Of a stretch of DNA of 64,000 nucleotides, positions 51,971 to 60,921 are shown piece by piece. The first letter of the stretch is position 1; every line of letters begins with the position of its first letter. Source of the DNA: Pseudomonas sp. B20(2017) (GTDB lineage: Bacteria > Pseudomonadota > Gammaproteobacteria > Pseudomonadales > Pseudomonadaceae). The notes beneath the pieces are model-generated. The model was given only the letters and a program-made list of their open reading frames with translations, was not told where the DNA came from and searched no databases. The translations under genes and the position numbers were made by a program. The stretch is taken from NCBI RefSeq assembly GCF_002113125.1, contig NZ_NEJP01000009.1:62001-126000 (forward strand), given 5' to 3'.

Positions 51971-52029
51971 GGAGGTGCTCGGTAAAGGATGCTCGAATAA
52001 GGAGGGAACGCTGAATCGCCGAGCATTCT

Positions 52030-52060
52030 AGCCCTCCCTGCCGGATTGGCAGAGAGGGCT
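52030..52060 (-). terminator. Hairpin after the GlsB/YeaQ-type gene
   Basis: AGCCCTC-CCTGCC / GGCAG-AGAGGGCT form an 11-12 bp stem around GGATT, 14 nt after the stop codon at 52074. No U-run follows on the minus strand, so it may be a stabilising or Rho-assisted end. Confidence 0.5.
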
Positions 52061-52073
52061 TTGTCGCTTTGGA

Positions 52074-52319
52074 TCAGTTCTTTTTGATCAGGCCGTAGAT
52101 CACCAGCAGCACGATCGCGCCGACCAGCGCGCCGATGAAGCCGGCGCCCTGACCTGCCTGATAGATGCCCAGGGCCTGGCCGCCGTAGGTGGCTGCCAGC
52201 GAACCGCCGATACCGAGCAGGATGGTCATGATCCAGCCCATGCTGTCATCGCCCGGTTTCAGGAACCGCGCCAGCAGGCCGACGATGAGGCCGATAAAGA
52301 TGGTTCCGATAATTCCCAT
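52074..52319 (-). CDS. GlsB/YeaQ/YmgE-family small membrane protein
   Basis: 81 aa from ATG at 52319 (GAGGGAAATGCC upstream). Three hydrophobic segments (IIGTIFIGLIVGLLARFL; WIMTILLGIGGSLAATYGG; GAGFIGALVGAIVLLVIYGLI) with the family motif LKPGDDSMGWI after the first. Known as transglycosylase-associated or stress-induced proteins; biochemical role unknown. Confidence 0.92.
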   Translation of the reverse strand: MGIIGTIFIGLIVGLLARFLKPGDDSMGWIMTILLGIGGSLAATYGGQALGIYQAGQGAGFIGALVGAIVLLVIYGLIKKN

Positions 52320-52430
52320 GGCATTTCCCTCTGAATAGTATATATGCCCAAGCCTAGTCAGACTTTGGCATCCTGCCATGAGAGAGCGGCGGCCCCTTAA
52401 TGGTTCCGCCGCTGCCAGATGAAACTGTCG

Positions 52431-53513
52431 TTACTCGGCGATCAGTGCTTCGACCTTGAGGATCTGCTGCTCGAGAGTCGCCTTGTCCTTGCAGCGCAGA
52501 TTGGCGTGACCGACCTTGCGCCCGGCCTTGAAGGCCTTGCCGTAGTGATGCAGATGGCAATCATCGATGGCGATGACTTTCTCCACCGGCGGCACGACGC
52601 CGATGAAGTTGAGCATCGCGCTCTCGCCGACCTTGGCAGTCGAACCCAGCGGCAGACCGGCAACGGCCCGCAGGTGGTTTTCGAACTGGCTGCACTCGGC
52701 GCCTTCGGTGGTCCAGTGCCCGGAGTTGTGCACGCGCGGAGCGATTTCGTTGGCCTTGAGCCCACCGTCGACTTCAAAGAACTCGAACGCCATCACACCG
52801 ACATAATCCAGCTGCTTGAGTACGCGGCTGGAATAGTCTTCGGCCAGCGCCTGCAGCGGGTGATCGGTGCTAGCAACGGACAGCTTGAGGATGCCGCTGT
52901 CGTGGGTGTTGTGCACCAGTGGATAGAATTTCGTCTCGCCATCGCGGGCGCGCACGGCGATCAGCGACACTTCACCGGTGAATGGCACGAAGCCTTCCAG
53001 CAGGCAAGGCACGCTGCCCAGCTCGGCGAACGTACCGACCACGTCTTCCGCCTTGCGCAGGACTTTCTGACCCTTGCCGTCGTAACCCAGGGTGCGGGTT
53101 TTCAGCACGGCCGGCAGACCGATCGACGCGACGGCGGCGTCCAGGTCGGCTTGCGACTGGATGTCGGCGAACGCCGGGGTCGGAATCCCCAGGTCCTTGA
53201 ACATGCTCTTCTCGAACCAGCGGTCACGAGCGATGCGCAGGGCTTCGGCGCTCGGGTAGACCGGCACGAATTGCGAAAGGAACGCCACGGTTTCCGCCGG
53301 GACACTTTCGAACTCGAAGGTCACCAGATCGACTTCATCGGCCAACTGACGCAGATGATCCTGATCGCCGTAATCGGCCCGCAGGTGTTCGCCCAGCGCA
53401 GCGGCGCAAGCGTCCGGCGCAGGGTCGAGGAAAGCGAAGTTCATGCCCAGCGGGGTGCCCGCCAGGGCCAACATGCGACCCAACTGGCCGCCACCGATTA
53501 CACCGATCTTCAT
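52431..53513 (-). CDS. purK: N5-carboxyaminoimidazole ribonucleotide synthase
   Basis: 360 aa from ATG at 53513 (GTTGTTGAG upstream, weak ribosome site). ATP-grasp enzyme: KIGVIGGGQLGRMLALAG, DQDHLRQLADEVDLVTFEFE, PAVLKTRTLGYDGKGQ, NEIAPRVHNSGHWT. Makes N5-CAIR from AIR, ATP and bicarbonate in purine synthesis. Follows purE by 10 bp. Confidence 0.97.
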   Translation of the reverse strand: MKIGVIGGGQLGRMLALAGTPLGMNFAFLDPAPDACAAALGEHLRADYGDQDHLRQLADEVDLVTFEFESVPAETVAFLSQFVPVYPSAEALRIARDRWFEKSMFKDLGIPTPAFADIQSQADLDAAVASIGLPAVLKTRTLGYDGKGQKVLRKAEDVVGTFAELGSVPCLLEGFVPFTGEVSLIAVRARDGETKFYPLVHNTHDSGILKLSVASTDHPLQALAEDYSSRVLKQLDYVGVMAFEFFEVDGGLKANEIAPRVHNSGHWTTEGAECSQFENHLRAVAGLPLGSTAKVGESAMLNFIGVVPPVEKVIAIDDCHLHHYGKAFKAGRKVGHANLRCKDKATLEQQILKVEALIAE

Positions 53514-53523
53514 CTCAACAACC

Positions 53524-54015
53524 TCAGGCAATACGTGGGTCTGGATTGTCCAGGACGCTGTCTGTCTGCTCGGCACGGAAGGTTTTCAGTACCGCGTGGA
53601 ATTGTGGATGCTTGGCGCCCAGGATGCTCGCCGACAGCAGCGCGGCGTTGATCGCACCGGCCTTGCCGATGGCCAGGGTGGCGACCGGAATACCGGCCGG
53701 CATTTGCACGATCGACAGCAGCGAATCGACGCCCGAAAGCATGGCCGACTGTACGGGTACGCCCAGCACCGGCAGGTGGGTCTTGGCCGCACACATGCCT
53801 GGCAGGTGGGCTGCGCCACCGGCACCGGCGATGATCACCTCGATGCCGCGGCCTTCAGCCTCTTCGGCGTACTGGAACAGCAGATCCGGGGTGCGGTGGG
53901 CGGAAACCACCTTGACCTCGTAAGGGATGCCGAGCTTTTCCAGCATATCGGCGGTGTGGCTAAGGGTGGACCAATCGGACTTGGAGCCCATGATCACGCC
54001 AACCAGTGCACTCAT
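53524..54015 (-). CDS. purE: N5-CAIR mutase
   Basis: 163 aa. [20 protein letters not shown] and [18 protein letters not shown] contain the CAIR-binding GSxSD and SAHRTP motifs; [17 protein letters not shown] follows. Converts N5-CAIR to CAIR, the substrate of PurC. First gene of purEK; ribosome site AGAAGAGGCGCG. The leader has two terminator-like hairpins. Confidence 0.97.
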   Translation of the reverse strand: MSALVGVIMGSKSDWSTLSHTADMLEKLGIPYEVKVVSAHRTPDLLFQYAEEAEGRGIEVIIAGAGGAAHLPGMCAAKTHLPVLGVPVQSAMLSGVDSLLSIVQMPAGIPVATLAIGKAGAINAALLSASILGAKHPQFHAVLKTFRAEQTDSVLDNPDPRIA

Positions 54016-54057
54016 CGTCGCGCCTCTTCTCTCTGGGCGCCCGCAGGCGCGTCAAAA

Positions 54058-54133
54058 ACAACAAGCCACGCAGGATGCGTGGCTTGTTGTAGGAAAAATG
54101 GCCGGACGAACCGGCCGAAGGCCGCGCAGTATA
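54058..54133 (-). promoter_or_regulatory. purE leader: promoter -10 and tandem terminator-like hairpins
   Basis: On the minus strand: -10 TATACT (54133-54128), probable start near 54,121, then GCGGCC-TTC-GGCCGG-TTCGT-CCGGCC-ATTTTT, then a perfect 15-bp hairpin ACAACAAGCCACGCA/TGCGTGGCTTGTTGT with loop TCC followed by TTTTTG. GGCCGG can pair either with the 5' GCGGCC or with the 3' CCGGCC, so the first hairpin has two exclusive forms. The arrangement suggests attenuation of purEK, or a short terminated RNA. No known riboswitch is recognised. Confidence 0.55.
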
Positions 54134-54527
54134 CCGCAAAGAAAGCAATAAACAGCCCCCGTGGCGACCATCTGTCATCTGAACGTAACCACACATTTTG
54201 CTGACTCGAGGTTCAAGAATATCGCTTCGTTCTTTCACACGGGAAACATGCTCAACAGGTCGAATGGAGAGCGTGCTCAAATTTCCGCATGAGTTCATGT
54301 AATAAAAATCAAAACATTCCCAAGAGCCTCAAAAAAACTTAAATGATATACAACCAAGCATGAAATAAAAAAGAGAGCCCACCAAGAAACCACAAATAAA
54401 TAACTTTATTTGCACAGCAACAAATTCATATTAAAAGCACTTCCAATATCGCAACGACAGGACAGTCGGCACCATCACGCCTGCCCATCACTATCAAGTC
54501 AATTGGAATCATCCTAAGGAAAGGAAC
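54134..54527. other. AT-rich non-coding stretch between purE and the metzincin gene
   Basis: About 390 bp; from 54,290 on it is clearly richer in A+T than the surrounding core genes. Part must hold the metzincin promoter and the -35 side of purE. No repeat ends, tRNA or IS remnant were recognised. Confidence 0.45.
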
Positions 54528-55142
54528 ATGACCAAACAGCCATTAACACTGAATGTCTTCATCCATGAGGACTTATCGGACGACAGCAGACGAGGCTTGT
54601 ACAACACCCATTTTTCCTGGTTTACCGACGAAATCCAGGAACTTTCCGGCCGCAAGCTATCAGTCAACATGTTCAGCCCGTCAGAAGCAGAAACCTTGAG
54701 TGGCTTTGATTATAAGAAAATATCTGCCGCCGGCTCTTTGGACGCATGGGCAGAAAAATTAAGAAGCTATTTCGGCTCCCAGCTCCTGAAAGACTCACAC
54801 ACCAGATTCAACAAGTATCTACTGCTGACCCGCGACAATATAAATCAGAGCACAATGGGAATTGCACAAATCAAGGGTTACGCAAGTTTAGCCTCGATAA
54901 GAAGCGACATGGTTCCTGCTCACGAAGCAGGCCACATGTTCGGCGCAACTCATGAAGACAGCGAAATCCTGTACAATGGATGGTGGAGCGAAACAATCAT
55001 GACGAGTGATGACTTCTCATCACTTCGAAGCAATGCCAAACGCTTCAGTGATAAAAACAGAGAAAACATCCGCAAATACCTGGACGAACCGATTGCACAG
55101 CAAGCCAGGCCGCGCCCCGAAGACGACTGGGACGACGATTGA
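54528..55142 (+). CDS. Metzincin-type zinc metalloprotease without signal peptide
   Basis: 204 aa. HEAGHMFGATH (His132, Glu133, His136, Gly139, His142) is a perfect metzincin HExxHxxGxxH site, and SETIMTSD supplies the Met-turn (Met158) 16 residues after the last His. Strong ribosome site AAGGAAAGGAAC. There is no N-terminal signal peptide or propeptide, and the C-terminus is acidic (RPEDDWDDD), so cell location is unclear: it could act inside the cell or leave by a type I/VI-like route. Low GC and isolated position suggest horizontal gain. Closest assignable group is matrixin/reprolysin-like; substrate unknown. Confidence 0.85.
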   Translation: MTKQPLTLNVFIHEDLSDDSRRGLYNTHFSWFTDEIQELSGRKLSVNMFSPSEAETLSGFDYKKISAAGSLDAWAEKLRSYFGSQLLKDSHTRFNKYLLLTRDNINQSTMGIAQIKGYASLASIRSDMVPAHEAGHMFGATHEDSEILYNGWWSETIMTSDDFSSLRSNAKRFSDKNRENIRKYLDEPIAQQARPRPEDDWDDD

Positions 55143-55239
55143 GACTGATGCAAACCTGCCGCATCTCACGAGCTCTCGTATTTTGATCAAGCTCACCTGA
55201 CCTGGCAGAGGCGAAAAACAAATTCGCTTCTGCTTTCAT

Positions 55240-56151
55240 TCAGTTGCTGCCACTCGCCGCCCCGCCTTCCAGCTTGCGCCACAACAACCGCACATTGGCC
55301 TTGCGCACCAGCGCGCAGCGGTACAGGCGAATTTCCAGCGGCACATGCCATTGCGGGCCGCCGCAGACCACCAGTTCACCCCGGGCCAGTTCGGCGCGCA
55401 CGCTCAGTTGCGGCACCCAGGCGATACCCAATCCTTCCAGGGCCATGCTTTTAAGGCTGTCGGCCATGGCGGTTTCGTAGATTGTGGTGAAGCGCAGCTG
55501 ACGCTGGCGCAGCAATCCGTTCACCGAACGGCCGAGAAACGCCCCGGCGCTGTAGGCCAGCAACGGTACGCTGGCCTCACCTTCGAGATCGAACAACGGT
55601 TTGCCATTGGCATCCGCCGCACATACCGGAAGCATTTCGGTCTGGCCCAGGTGCAGCGACGGGAAAATTTCCGGGTCCATCTGCATCGCTGCGTCCGGGT
55701 CATAGAACGCCAGCATCAGATCGCAGCCACCTTCACGCAGCGCGTGCACCGCGTCGCCAACGTTGGTCGCCACCAGCCGGGTGGCGATGTTCAGGCCTTC
55801 GTTGCGCAGTTGCGCGATCCAGCGCGGGAAGAAACCGAGCGCCAGCGAGTGTGCCGCCGCCACTTGAATCACTTCGCCCTGCCCGCCTTCCAGATGATGA
55901 AGATGGCGCAGCACTTCACCGAGCTGTTCGACCACCGTGCGCGCGGTTACCAAAAACAGTTGCCCTGCCGCCGTCAGCTCGATCGGCGTGCGCGAGCGGT
56001 TGACCAGCGTCAGGCCCAGCGCTGCTTCCAGGCTGCGGATCCGCCGGCTGAAGGCCGGCTGGGTCACGAAGCGCCGTTCGGCCGCCTGCGAGAAGCTACG
56101 GGTGGCGGCCAGAGCACTGAAGTCCTCGAGCCATTTGCTTTCCAGATTCAT
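55240..56151 (-). CDS. LysR-family regulator, divergent from aspA
   Basis: 303 aa from ATG at 56151, chosen for the strong GGGAGGACGTG upstream; the frame extends eight codons further. N-terminal winged HTH (LEDFSALAATRSFSQAAERRFVTQPAFSRRIRSLE, split by ordinary LysR spacing) and a LysR substrate-binding domain (about 90-295). Divergent placement implies control of aspA and its own gene; the effector may be aspartate, asparagine or fumarate (inference). Confidence 0.9.
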   Translation of the reverse strand: MNLESKWLEDFSALAATRSFSQAAERRFVTQPAFSRRIRSLEAALGLTLVNRSRTPIELTAAGQLFLVTARTVVEQLGEVLRHLHHLEGGQGEVIQVAAAHSLALGFFPRWIAQLRNEGLNIATRLVATNVGDAVHALREGGCDLMLAFYDPDAAMQMDPEIFPSLHLGQTEMLPVCAADANGKPLFDLEGEASVPLLAYSAGAFLGRSVNGLLRQRQLRFTTIYETAMADSLKSMALEGLGIAWVPQLSVRAELARGELVVCGGPQWHVPLEIRLYRCALVRKANVRLLWRKLEGGAASGSN

Positions 56152-56220
56152 CACGTCCTCCCGGACACGCACCAAAACAGGTCACACGTCTGCCGCGCAC
56201 GCGGCGTCACACGGGTATTA

Positions 56221-56240
56221 TGCCGAATGTGCATAGGGCA
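56221..56240. promoter_or_regulatory. Possible LysR operator between lysR and aspA
   Basis: TGCCGAATGTGCATAGGGCA: TGCC and GGCA arms form an interrupted dyad with 12 bp between, 70 bp from the lysR start and 92 bp from the aspA start. Position suits a LysR recognition site; the sequence match is only general. Confidence 0.35.
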
Positions 56241-56331
56241 GTGTTTAACAGCATTGGCCCAAAAATTCCCACAAGCCTAGCATTCGCAGCGTTCCGGCAC
56301 AGACCGGGTCCCTATCGAGATGATTTCTATC

Positions 56332-57756
56332 ATGTCCTCCGCTGCATCATTCCGCACAGAAAACGACCTGCTTGGCTCCCTGGAAGTCCCTGCTCAAGCG
56401 TATTACGGCATCCAGACCCTGCGAGCGGTGAACAACTTCCGCCTCTCGGGCGTTCCGATTTCGCACTACCCGAAGCTGGTTGTCGGTCTGGCAATGGTCA
56501 AACAGGCCGCTGCTGACGCCAACCGTGAGCTGGGTCACCTGAGCGAAGCCAAGCACGCTGCCATCAGCGAAGCCTGTGCACGTCTGATCCGCGGTGATTT
56601 CCACGAAGAGTTCGTGGTCGACATGATTCAAGGTGGCGCCGGTACCTCCACCAACATGAACGCCAACGAAGTGATCGCCAACATTGCTCTGGAAGCGATG
56701 GGTCACCAGAAAGGCGAGTACCAGTACCTGCACCCGAACGACGACGTGAACATGGCGCAGTCGACGAACGACGCCTACCCGACCGCGATCCGTCTGGGTC
56801 TGCTGCTGGGTCACGACGCGCTGCTGGCCAGCCTCGACAGCCTGATTCAGGCATTCGCGGCCAAGGGTGAAGAATTCAATCACGTCCTGAAAATGGGTCG
56901 TACCCAGCTGCAAGACGCCGTGCCGATGACCCTGGGTCAAGAGTTCCGCGCTTTCGCCACCACCATGGGCGAAGACCTGGCCCGTCTGAAGACGCTGGCC
57001 CCGGAACTGCTGACCGAAGTGAACCTGGGCGGCACCGCGATCGGCACCGGCATCAACGCCGACCCGCGCTATCAGGCCCTGGCCGTACAGCGTCTGGCCC
57101 TGATCAGTGGCCAACCGCTGGTGCCAGCCGCCGACCTGATCGAAGCCACCTCCGACATGGGCGCCTTCGTGCTGTTCTCCGGCATGCTCAAGCGCACCGC
57201 AGTCAAGCTGTCGAAGATCTGCAACGACCTGCGCCTGCTGTCCAGCGGCCCGCGCACCGGCATCAACGAAATCAACCTGCCGGCGCGTCAGCCAGGCAGC
57301 TCGATCATGCCAGGCAAGGTCAACCCGGTTATCCCGGAAGCCGTGAACCAGGTTGCATTCCAGGTCATCGGTAACGATCTGGCGCTGACCATGGCAGCCG
57401 AAGGCGGCCAACTGCAACTGAACGTGATGGAGCCGCTGATCGCTTTCAAGATCCTCGACTCGATCCGCCTGCTGCAACGCGCCATGGACATGCTGCGCGA
57501 GCACTGCATCGTCGGCATCACCGCCAACGAAGCGCGCTGCCGCGAACTGGTCGAACACTCGATCGGCCTGGTCACCGCACTGAACCCGTACATCGGCTAC
57601 AAAAACGCCACCCGCATCGCCCGTATCGCCCTTGAAAGCGGCCGCGGCGTGCTGGAACTGGTGCGCGAAGAAGGTCTGCTCGACGAAGCCATGCTCGCCG
57701 ACATCCTGCGCCCGGAAAACATGATTGCTCCGCGTCTGGTGCCTCTGAAGGCCTGA
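56332..57756 (+). CDS. aspA: Aspartate ammonia-lyase
   Basis: 474 aa from ATG at 56332 (MSSAASFRTENDLLG..., the start used in Pseudomonas); an in-frame ATG four codons upstream exists. Fumarase/aspartase superfamily: GGAGTSTNMNANEVIANIALE, DDVNMAQSTNDAYPTA, GTAIGTGINAD and the signature loop GSSIMPGKVNPVIPE with the catalytic Ser. Converts L-aspartate to fumarate and ammonia. Works downstream of the asparaginase encoded 2 kb further on. A strong terminator follows. Confidence 0.97.
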   Translation: MSSAASFRTENDLLGSLEVPAQAYYGIQTLRAVNNFRLSGVPISHYPKLVVGLAMVKQAAADANRELGHLSEAKHAAISEACARLIRGDFHEEFVVDMIQGGAGTSTNMNANEVIANIALEAMGHQKGEYQYLHPNDDVNMAQSTNDAYPTAIRLGLLLGHDALLASLDSLIQAFAAKGEEFNHVLKMGRTQLQDAVPMTLGQEFRAFATTMGEDLARLKTLAPELLTEVNLGGTAIGTGINADPRYQALAVQRLALISGQPLVPAADLIEATSDMGAFVLFSGMLKRTAVKLSKICNDLRLLSSGPRTGINEINLPARQPGSSIMPGKVNPVIPEAVNQVAFQVIGNDLALTMAAEGGQLQLNVMEPLIAFKILDSIRLLQRAMDMLREHCIVGITANEARCRELVEHSIGLVTALNPYIGYKNATRIARIALESGRGVLELVREEGLLDEAMLADILRPENMIAPRLVPLKA

Positions 57757-57819
57757 TCCGACGCGTTACTTGTAGCACCGCTCACCAGGTCGAGGGACTA
57801 GACACCTCTCACCTTTTGA

Positions 57820-57853
57820 GGGCTTGGGGATCATTCCCCGAGCCCTTTTTTTT
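57820..57853 (+). terminator. Intrinsic terminator after aspA
   Basis: GGGCTTGGGGA / TTCCCCGAGCCC with loop near TCA, followed by eight T residues; 63 bp after the aspA stop. Confidence 0.93.
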
Positions 57854-58289
57854 AACTATTTGGCAGTGAAAAACGTATGTCTGGGAACTGACCAATGTGG
57901 GAGCGAGCTTGCTCGCGATGATGGCAGCACAGTCAGCAATGATGTGCCTGACCCACCGCCTTCGCGAGCAAGCTCGCTCCCACAGAAAAGCAGCTCCCGC
58001 ACAAGCCCGACGCCGGTAACGTCGGGTGTTTCAAAGCTTCGTTTCGTCGCTTGCACCACAACCGTGCAGACGGGCGCCGCACTGATCGGTATAGTGCCGC
58101 CCCTCTTCGCGTGAGCGGTCGTCGGTAACGAGGCCATAACCCATGCGAAACCCGAACTAATAACAAACCCGCGATATGGATCCGGGACGAAATCCTCGCC
58201 TCGCCCGTTGTGCCGCGCGCGCACCGGTGTAACGCGATGTTTCCGACCATCCAGCATTTGCTTACACAATAAACAGCGAGGAAAAATCC
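57854..58289. other. Intergenic region before the AGCS symporter gene
   Basis: 436 bp. The first 130 bp hold a REP pair (listed separately). The remainder contains no gene I can support; the ribosome site GAGGAAAAATCC of the symporter lies at its end. Confidence 0.5.
57895..57985. repeat. REP pair (BIME) between aspA and the symporter gene
   Basis: GTGGGAGCGAGCTTGCTCGC and inverse TTCGCGAGCAAGCTCGCTCC, arms 65 bp apart with linker GCAGCACAGTCAGCAATGAT. Confidence 0.95.
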
Positions 58290-59735
58290 ATGCTCGAAGT
58301 CATCAACGACTTCCTCTCAGGGAAAGTACTGATCGTGCTCATTGTCGGGCTCGGTAGCTACTTCACGATTCGCTCGCGTTTCGTTCAATTGCGCCACTTC
58401 TTCCACATGTTCGCGGTGTTCCGCGACAGCCTCAAAGGCAGCGCCGGGCAACTCAGCTCGTTCCAGGCCTTGATGCTCAGCCTCGCCGGCCGCGTCGGTG
58501 CGGGCAACATCGCCGGTGTCGGCATCGCCGTGACCCTCGGTGGTCCGGGCGCAGTGTTCTGGATGTGGGTGACCGCTCTGGTCGGCATGTCCAGCAGCTT
58601 CTTCGAATGTACGCTGGCCCAGGTCTACAAGCGCGCCGATGGCGACGGCCTGTACCGTGGCGGCCCGGCCTACTACATCCAGCATGGCCTGAAGCTCAAA
58701 GGCATGGCGGTGGTGTTCTCGATCCTGCTGCTCGTCACCTATGGCTTCGCCTTCATCGGCCTGCAGTCCTACACCGTGACCCACTCGCTGCAAAACGCCT
58801 TTGCCTTTGATCCGCAACACACCGGTATCGTCCTGGCAGTGCTGCTGGCCATTACCTTCATCGGCGGCATCAAGCGCATCGCTTCGGTGTCCGATCTGCT
58901 GGTTCCGATCAAGACCCTGGCCTACATCGGCGTGACCCTGTACGTGATCGGCACCCAGATCGAACACGTGCCAGCCATGCTGGAAACCATCTTCAAGAGC
59001 GCCTTCGGTCTCGACCCGGCCTTCGGCGGCCTGCTCGGCAGCGCAATCGTGATGGGCGTGAAACGTGGCGTGTTCGCCAACGAAGCGGGCCTGGGCAGTG
59101 CGCCGAACGTCGCCGCCGTGGCTGCCGTAAAGCACCCTGGCGCTCAAGGCGTGGTTCAGGCGTTCAGCGTGTTCCTCGACACCTTCGTGATCTGCACCTG
59201 CACCGCGCTGCTGATCCTGCTGTCGGGCTTCTACACCCCGGGCTTCGAAGGTGACGGCATCGTCCTGACCCAGAACTCGCTGGCCGCCGTGGTCGGTGAC
59301 TGGGGCCGCATGTTCGTCAGCGTCGCGCTGTCGCTGTTCGTCTTCACTTGCATCCTCTACAACTACTACCTGGGCGAAAACAGCCTGCAGTTCCTCACCC
59401 GCAACCGCGCGGCGCTGATGACGTTCCGCGGCCTGGTGCTGGCGCTGGTGGTCTGGGGTTCGATGCAGGACCTGTCGACCGTGTTCGCCTTCGCCGACAT
59501 CACCATGACCTGCCTGGCCTTCGTCAACCTGGTGGCCCTGGCCCTGCTGTTCAAGGTCGGCATGCGTGTGATGCGCGACTACGACGCGCAGCGCCGCGCC
59601 GGCGTCGACCAGCCGGTGTTCGACTCCAGCAAGTTCAGCGATCTGGATCTGGACCTGAAGGCCTGGCCTGCCAATCCGTCGGCCGACACCCAGGCCAACG
59701 CTCAGCCGCAAGGCATCCCTGCAGCGCAACGCTGA
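58290..59735 (+). CDS. Na+:alanine/glycine-type amino-acid symporter (AGCS family)
   Basis: 481 aa. About ten membrane segments; family motifs LSLAGRVGAGNIAGVGIAVTLGGPGAVFWMW and GVKRGVFANEAGLGSAPNVAAVA (each split here). The C-terminal tail after residue 440 is hydrophilic. The usual Asn/Gly-binding elements of AGCS are present. Between aspA and an asparaginase gene, so the substrate may be Asn, Asp-related or Ala/Gly amino acids; specificity cannot be read from the sequence. Confidence 0.93.
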   Translation: MLEVINDFLSGKVLIVLIVGLGSYFTIRSRFVQLRHFFHMFAVFRDSLKGSAGQLSSFQALMLSLAGRVGAGNIAGVGIAVTLGGPGAVFWMWVTALVGMSSSFFECTLAQVYKRADGDGLYRGGPAYYIQHGLKLKGMAVVFSILLLVTYGFAFIGLQSYTVTHSLQNAFAFDPQHTGIVLAVLLAITFIGGIKRIASVSDLLVPIKTLAYIGVTLYVIGTQIEHVPAMLETIFKSAFGLDPAFGGLLGSAIVMGVKRGVFANEAGLGSAPNVAAVAAVKHPGAQGVVQAFSVFLDTFVICTCTALLILLSGFYTPGFEGDGIVLTQNSLAAVVGDWGRMFVSVALSLFVFTCILYNYYLGENSLQFLTRNRAALMTFRGLVLALVVWGSMQDLSTVFAFADITMTCLAFVNLVALALLFKVGMRVMRDYDAQRRAGVDQPVFDSSKFSDLDLDLKAWPANPSADTQANAQPQGIPAAQR

Positions 59736-59785
59736 TGGATGAATGACGGGCGCATCCCCGCGCCTGTCAGTTACAGTTCGAAAAA

Positions 59786-59878
59786 CTGTGGGAGCGAGCT
59801 TGCTCGCGAATGCAGTCGTTCAGTTGATACATATGCTGACTGACACACCGCTTTCGCGAGCAAGCTCGCTCCCACAGG
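59786..59878. repeat. REP pair (BIME) between symporter and asparaginase genes
   Basis: GTGGGAGCGAGCTTGCTCGC and inverse TTCGCGAGCAAGCTCGCTCC; the linker CAGTTGATACATATGCTGAC resembles the linker after ubiA. Confidence 0.95.
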
Positions 59879-59902
59879 ACCTCATCGTTTCGGAGAATCC
59901 CC

Positions 59903-60907
59903 ATGAATTCCTCGACCTACCCTGCTGCCCAGCACGTCATGGTGCTGTACACCGGTGGCACCATCGGCATGCAGGCCAGCGCCAACGGTCTGGCCCCGGC
60001 CTCCGGTTTCGAAGCGCGGATGCGCGACTACCTGCATAGCCAGCCTGAGCTGGTGGTGCCGCAGTGGCGCTTTCGCGAGATGTCGCCGCTGATCGACAGC
60101 GCCAACATGACCCCGGCTTACTGGCAGCAACTGCGAGAAGCGGTGGTCGACGCCGTCGATGTGCAAGGCTGCGACAGCGTGCTGATCCTGCACGGCACCG
60201 ATACCCTGGCCTACAGCGCCGCCGCCATGAGCTTCCAGTTGCTCGGCCTGCATGCCCGCGTGTGCTTCACCGGCTCGATGCTGCCGGCGGGTGTTACCGA
60301 CAGCGACGCCTGGGAAAACCTCAGCGGCGCGCTGGTCGCCCTCGGCCACGGCCTGGCGCCGGGTGTGCATCTGTATTTCCACGGCGAACTGCTGGCGCCG
60401 ACCCGTTGCGCAAAAGTGCGCAGCTTCGGCCGTCATCCGTTCAAACGTCTGGAACGTCAGGGCGGCGGTGTGAAGGCAACTTCCCTGCCTGCAGCGCTGA
60501 ACTACAGCCAGCCCAAGCAACTGGCCAGGGTGGCGGTGTTGCCGTTGTTCCCGGGCATTGGCGCCGAGATCATCGACAGCCTGCTCGACAGCGGCATTCA
60601 GGGTCTGGTGCTGGAGTGCTACGGCAGCGGCACCGGGCCGAGCGACAACCCGGAGTTCCTCGCCAGCCTCGGCCGTGCGCGGGATAAAGGTGTCGTCGTG
60701 GTTGCGGTCACGCAGTGCCATGAAGGTGGCGTGGAACTGGATATCTACGAAGCGGGAAGCCGCTTGCGTGGCGTTGGTGTGTTGTCCGGTGGAGGGATGA
60801 CTCGCGAAGCAGCGTTCGGCAAGTTGAATGCTTTGTTGGGCGCAGGCCTTGAGACAGCTGAAGTACGGCGTCTGGTCGAACTCGACCTGTGTGGTGAGTT
60901 GGTCTGA
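59903..60907 (+). CDS. ansA: Asparaginase, cytoplasmic type
   Basis: 334 aa. N-terminal nucleophile motif LYTGGTIGMQ (first Thr near residue 17) and the second catalytic motif ILHGTDTLAYSAAAM; FTGSMLPAG and LECYGSGTGP are also conserved. No signal peptide, so it should act in the cytoplasm. Hydrolyses asparagine to aspartate, which AspA then deaminates. The final ribosome site GGAGAATCCCC lies in the downstream arm region of the REP pair. Confidence 0.93.
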   Translation: MNSSTYPAAQHVMVLYTGGTIGMQASANGLAPASGFEARMRDYLHSQPELVVPQWRFREMSPLIDSANMTPAYWQQLREAVVDAVDVQGCDSVLILHGTDTLAYSAAAMSFQLLGLHARVCFTGSMLPAGVTDSDAWENLSGALVALGHGLAPGVHLYFHGELLAPTRCAKVRSFGRHPFKRLERQGGGVKATSLPAALNYSQPKQLARVAVLPLFPGIGAEIIDSLLDSGIQGLVLECYGSGTGPSDNPEFLASLGRARDKGVVVVAVTQCHEGGVELDIYEAGSRLRGVGVLSGGGMTREAAFGKLNALLGAGLETAEVRRLVELDLCGELV

Positions 60908-60921
60908 GACCACGTCATACC

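Noticed and set aside
52385..52413. AGCGGCGG/CCGCCGCT hairpin after purK as a terminator
   Set aside because: The stem is only 8 bp with a 13-nt loop and no U-run on the relevant strand.
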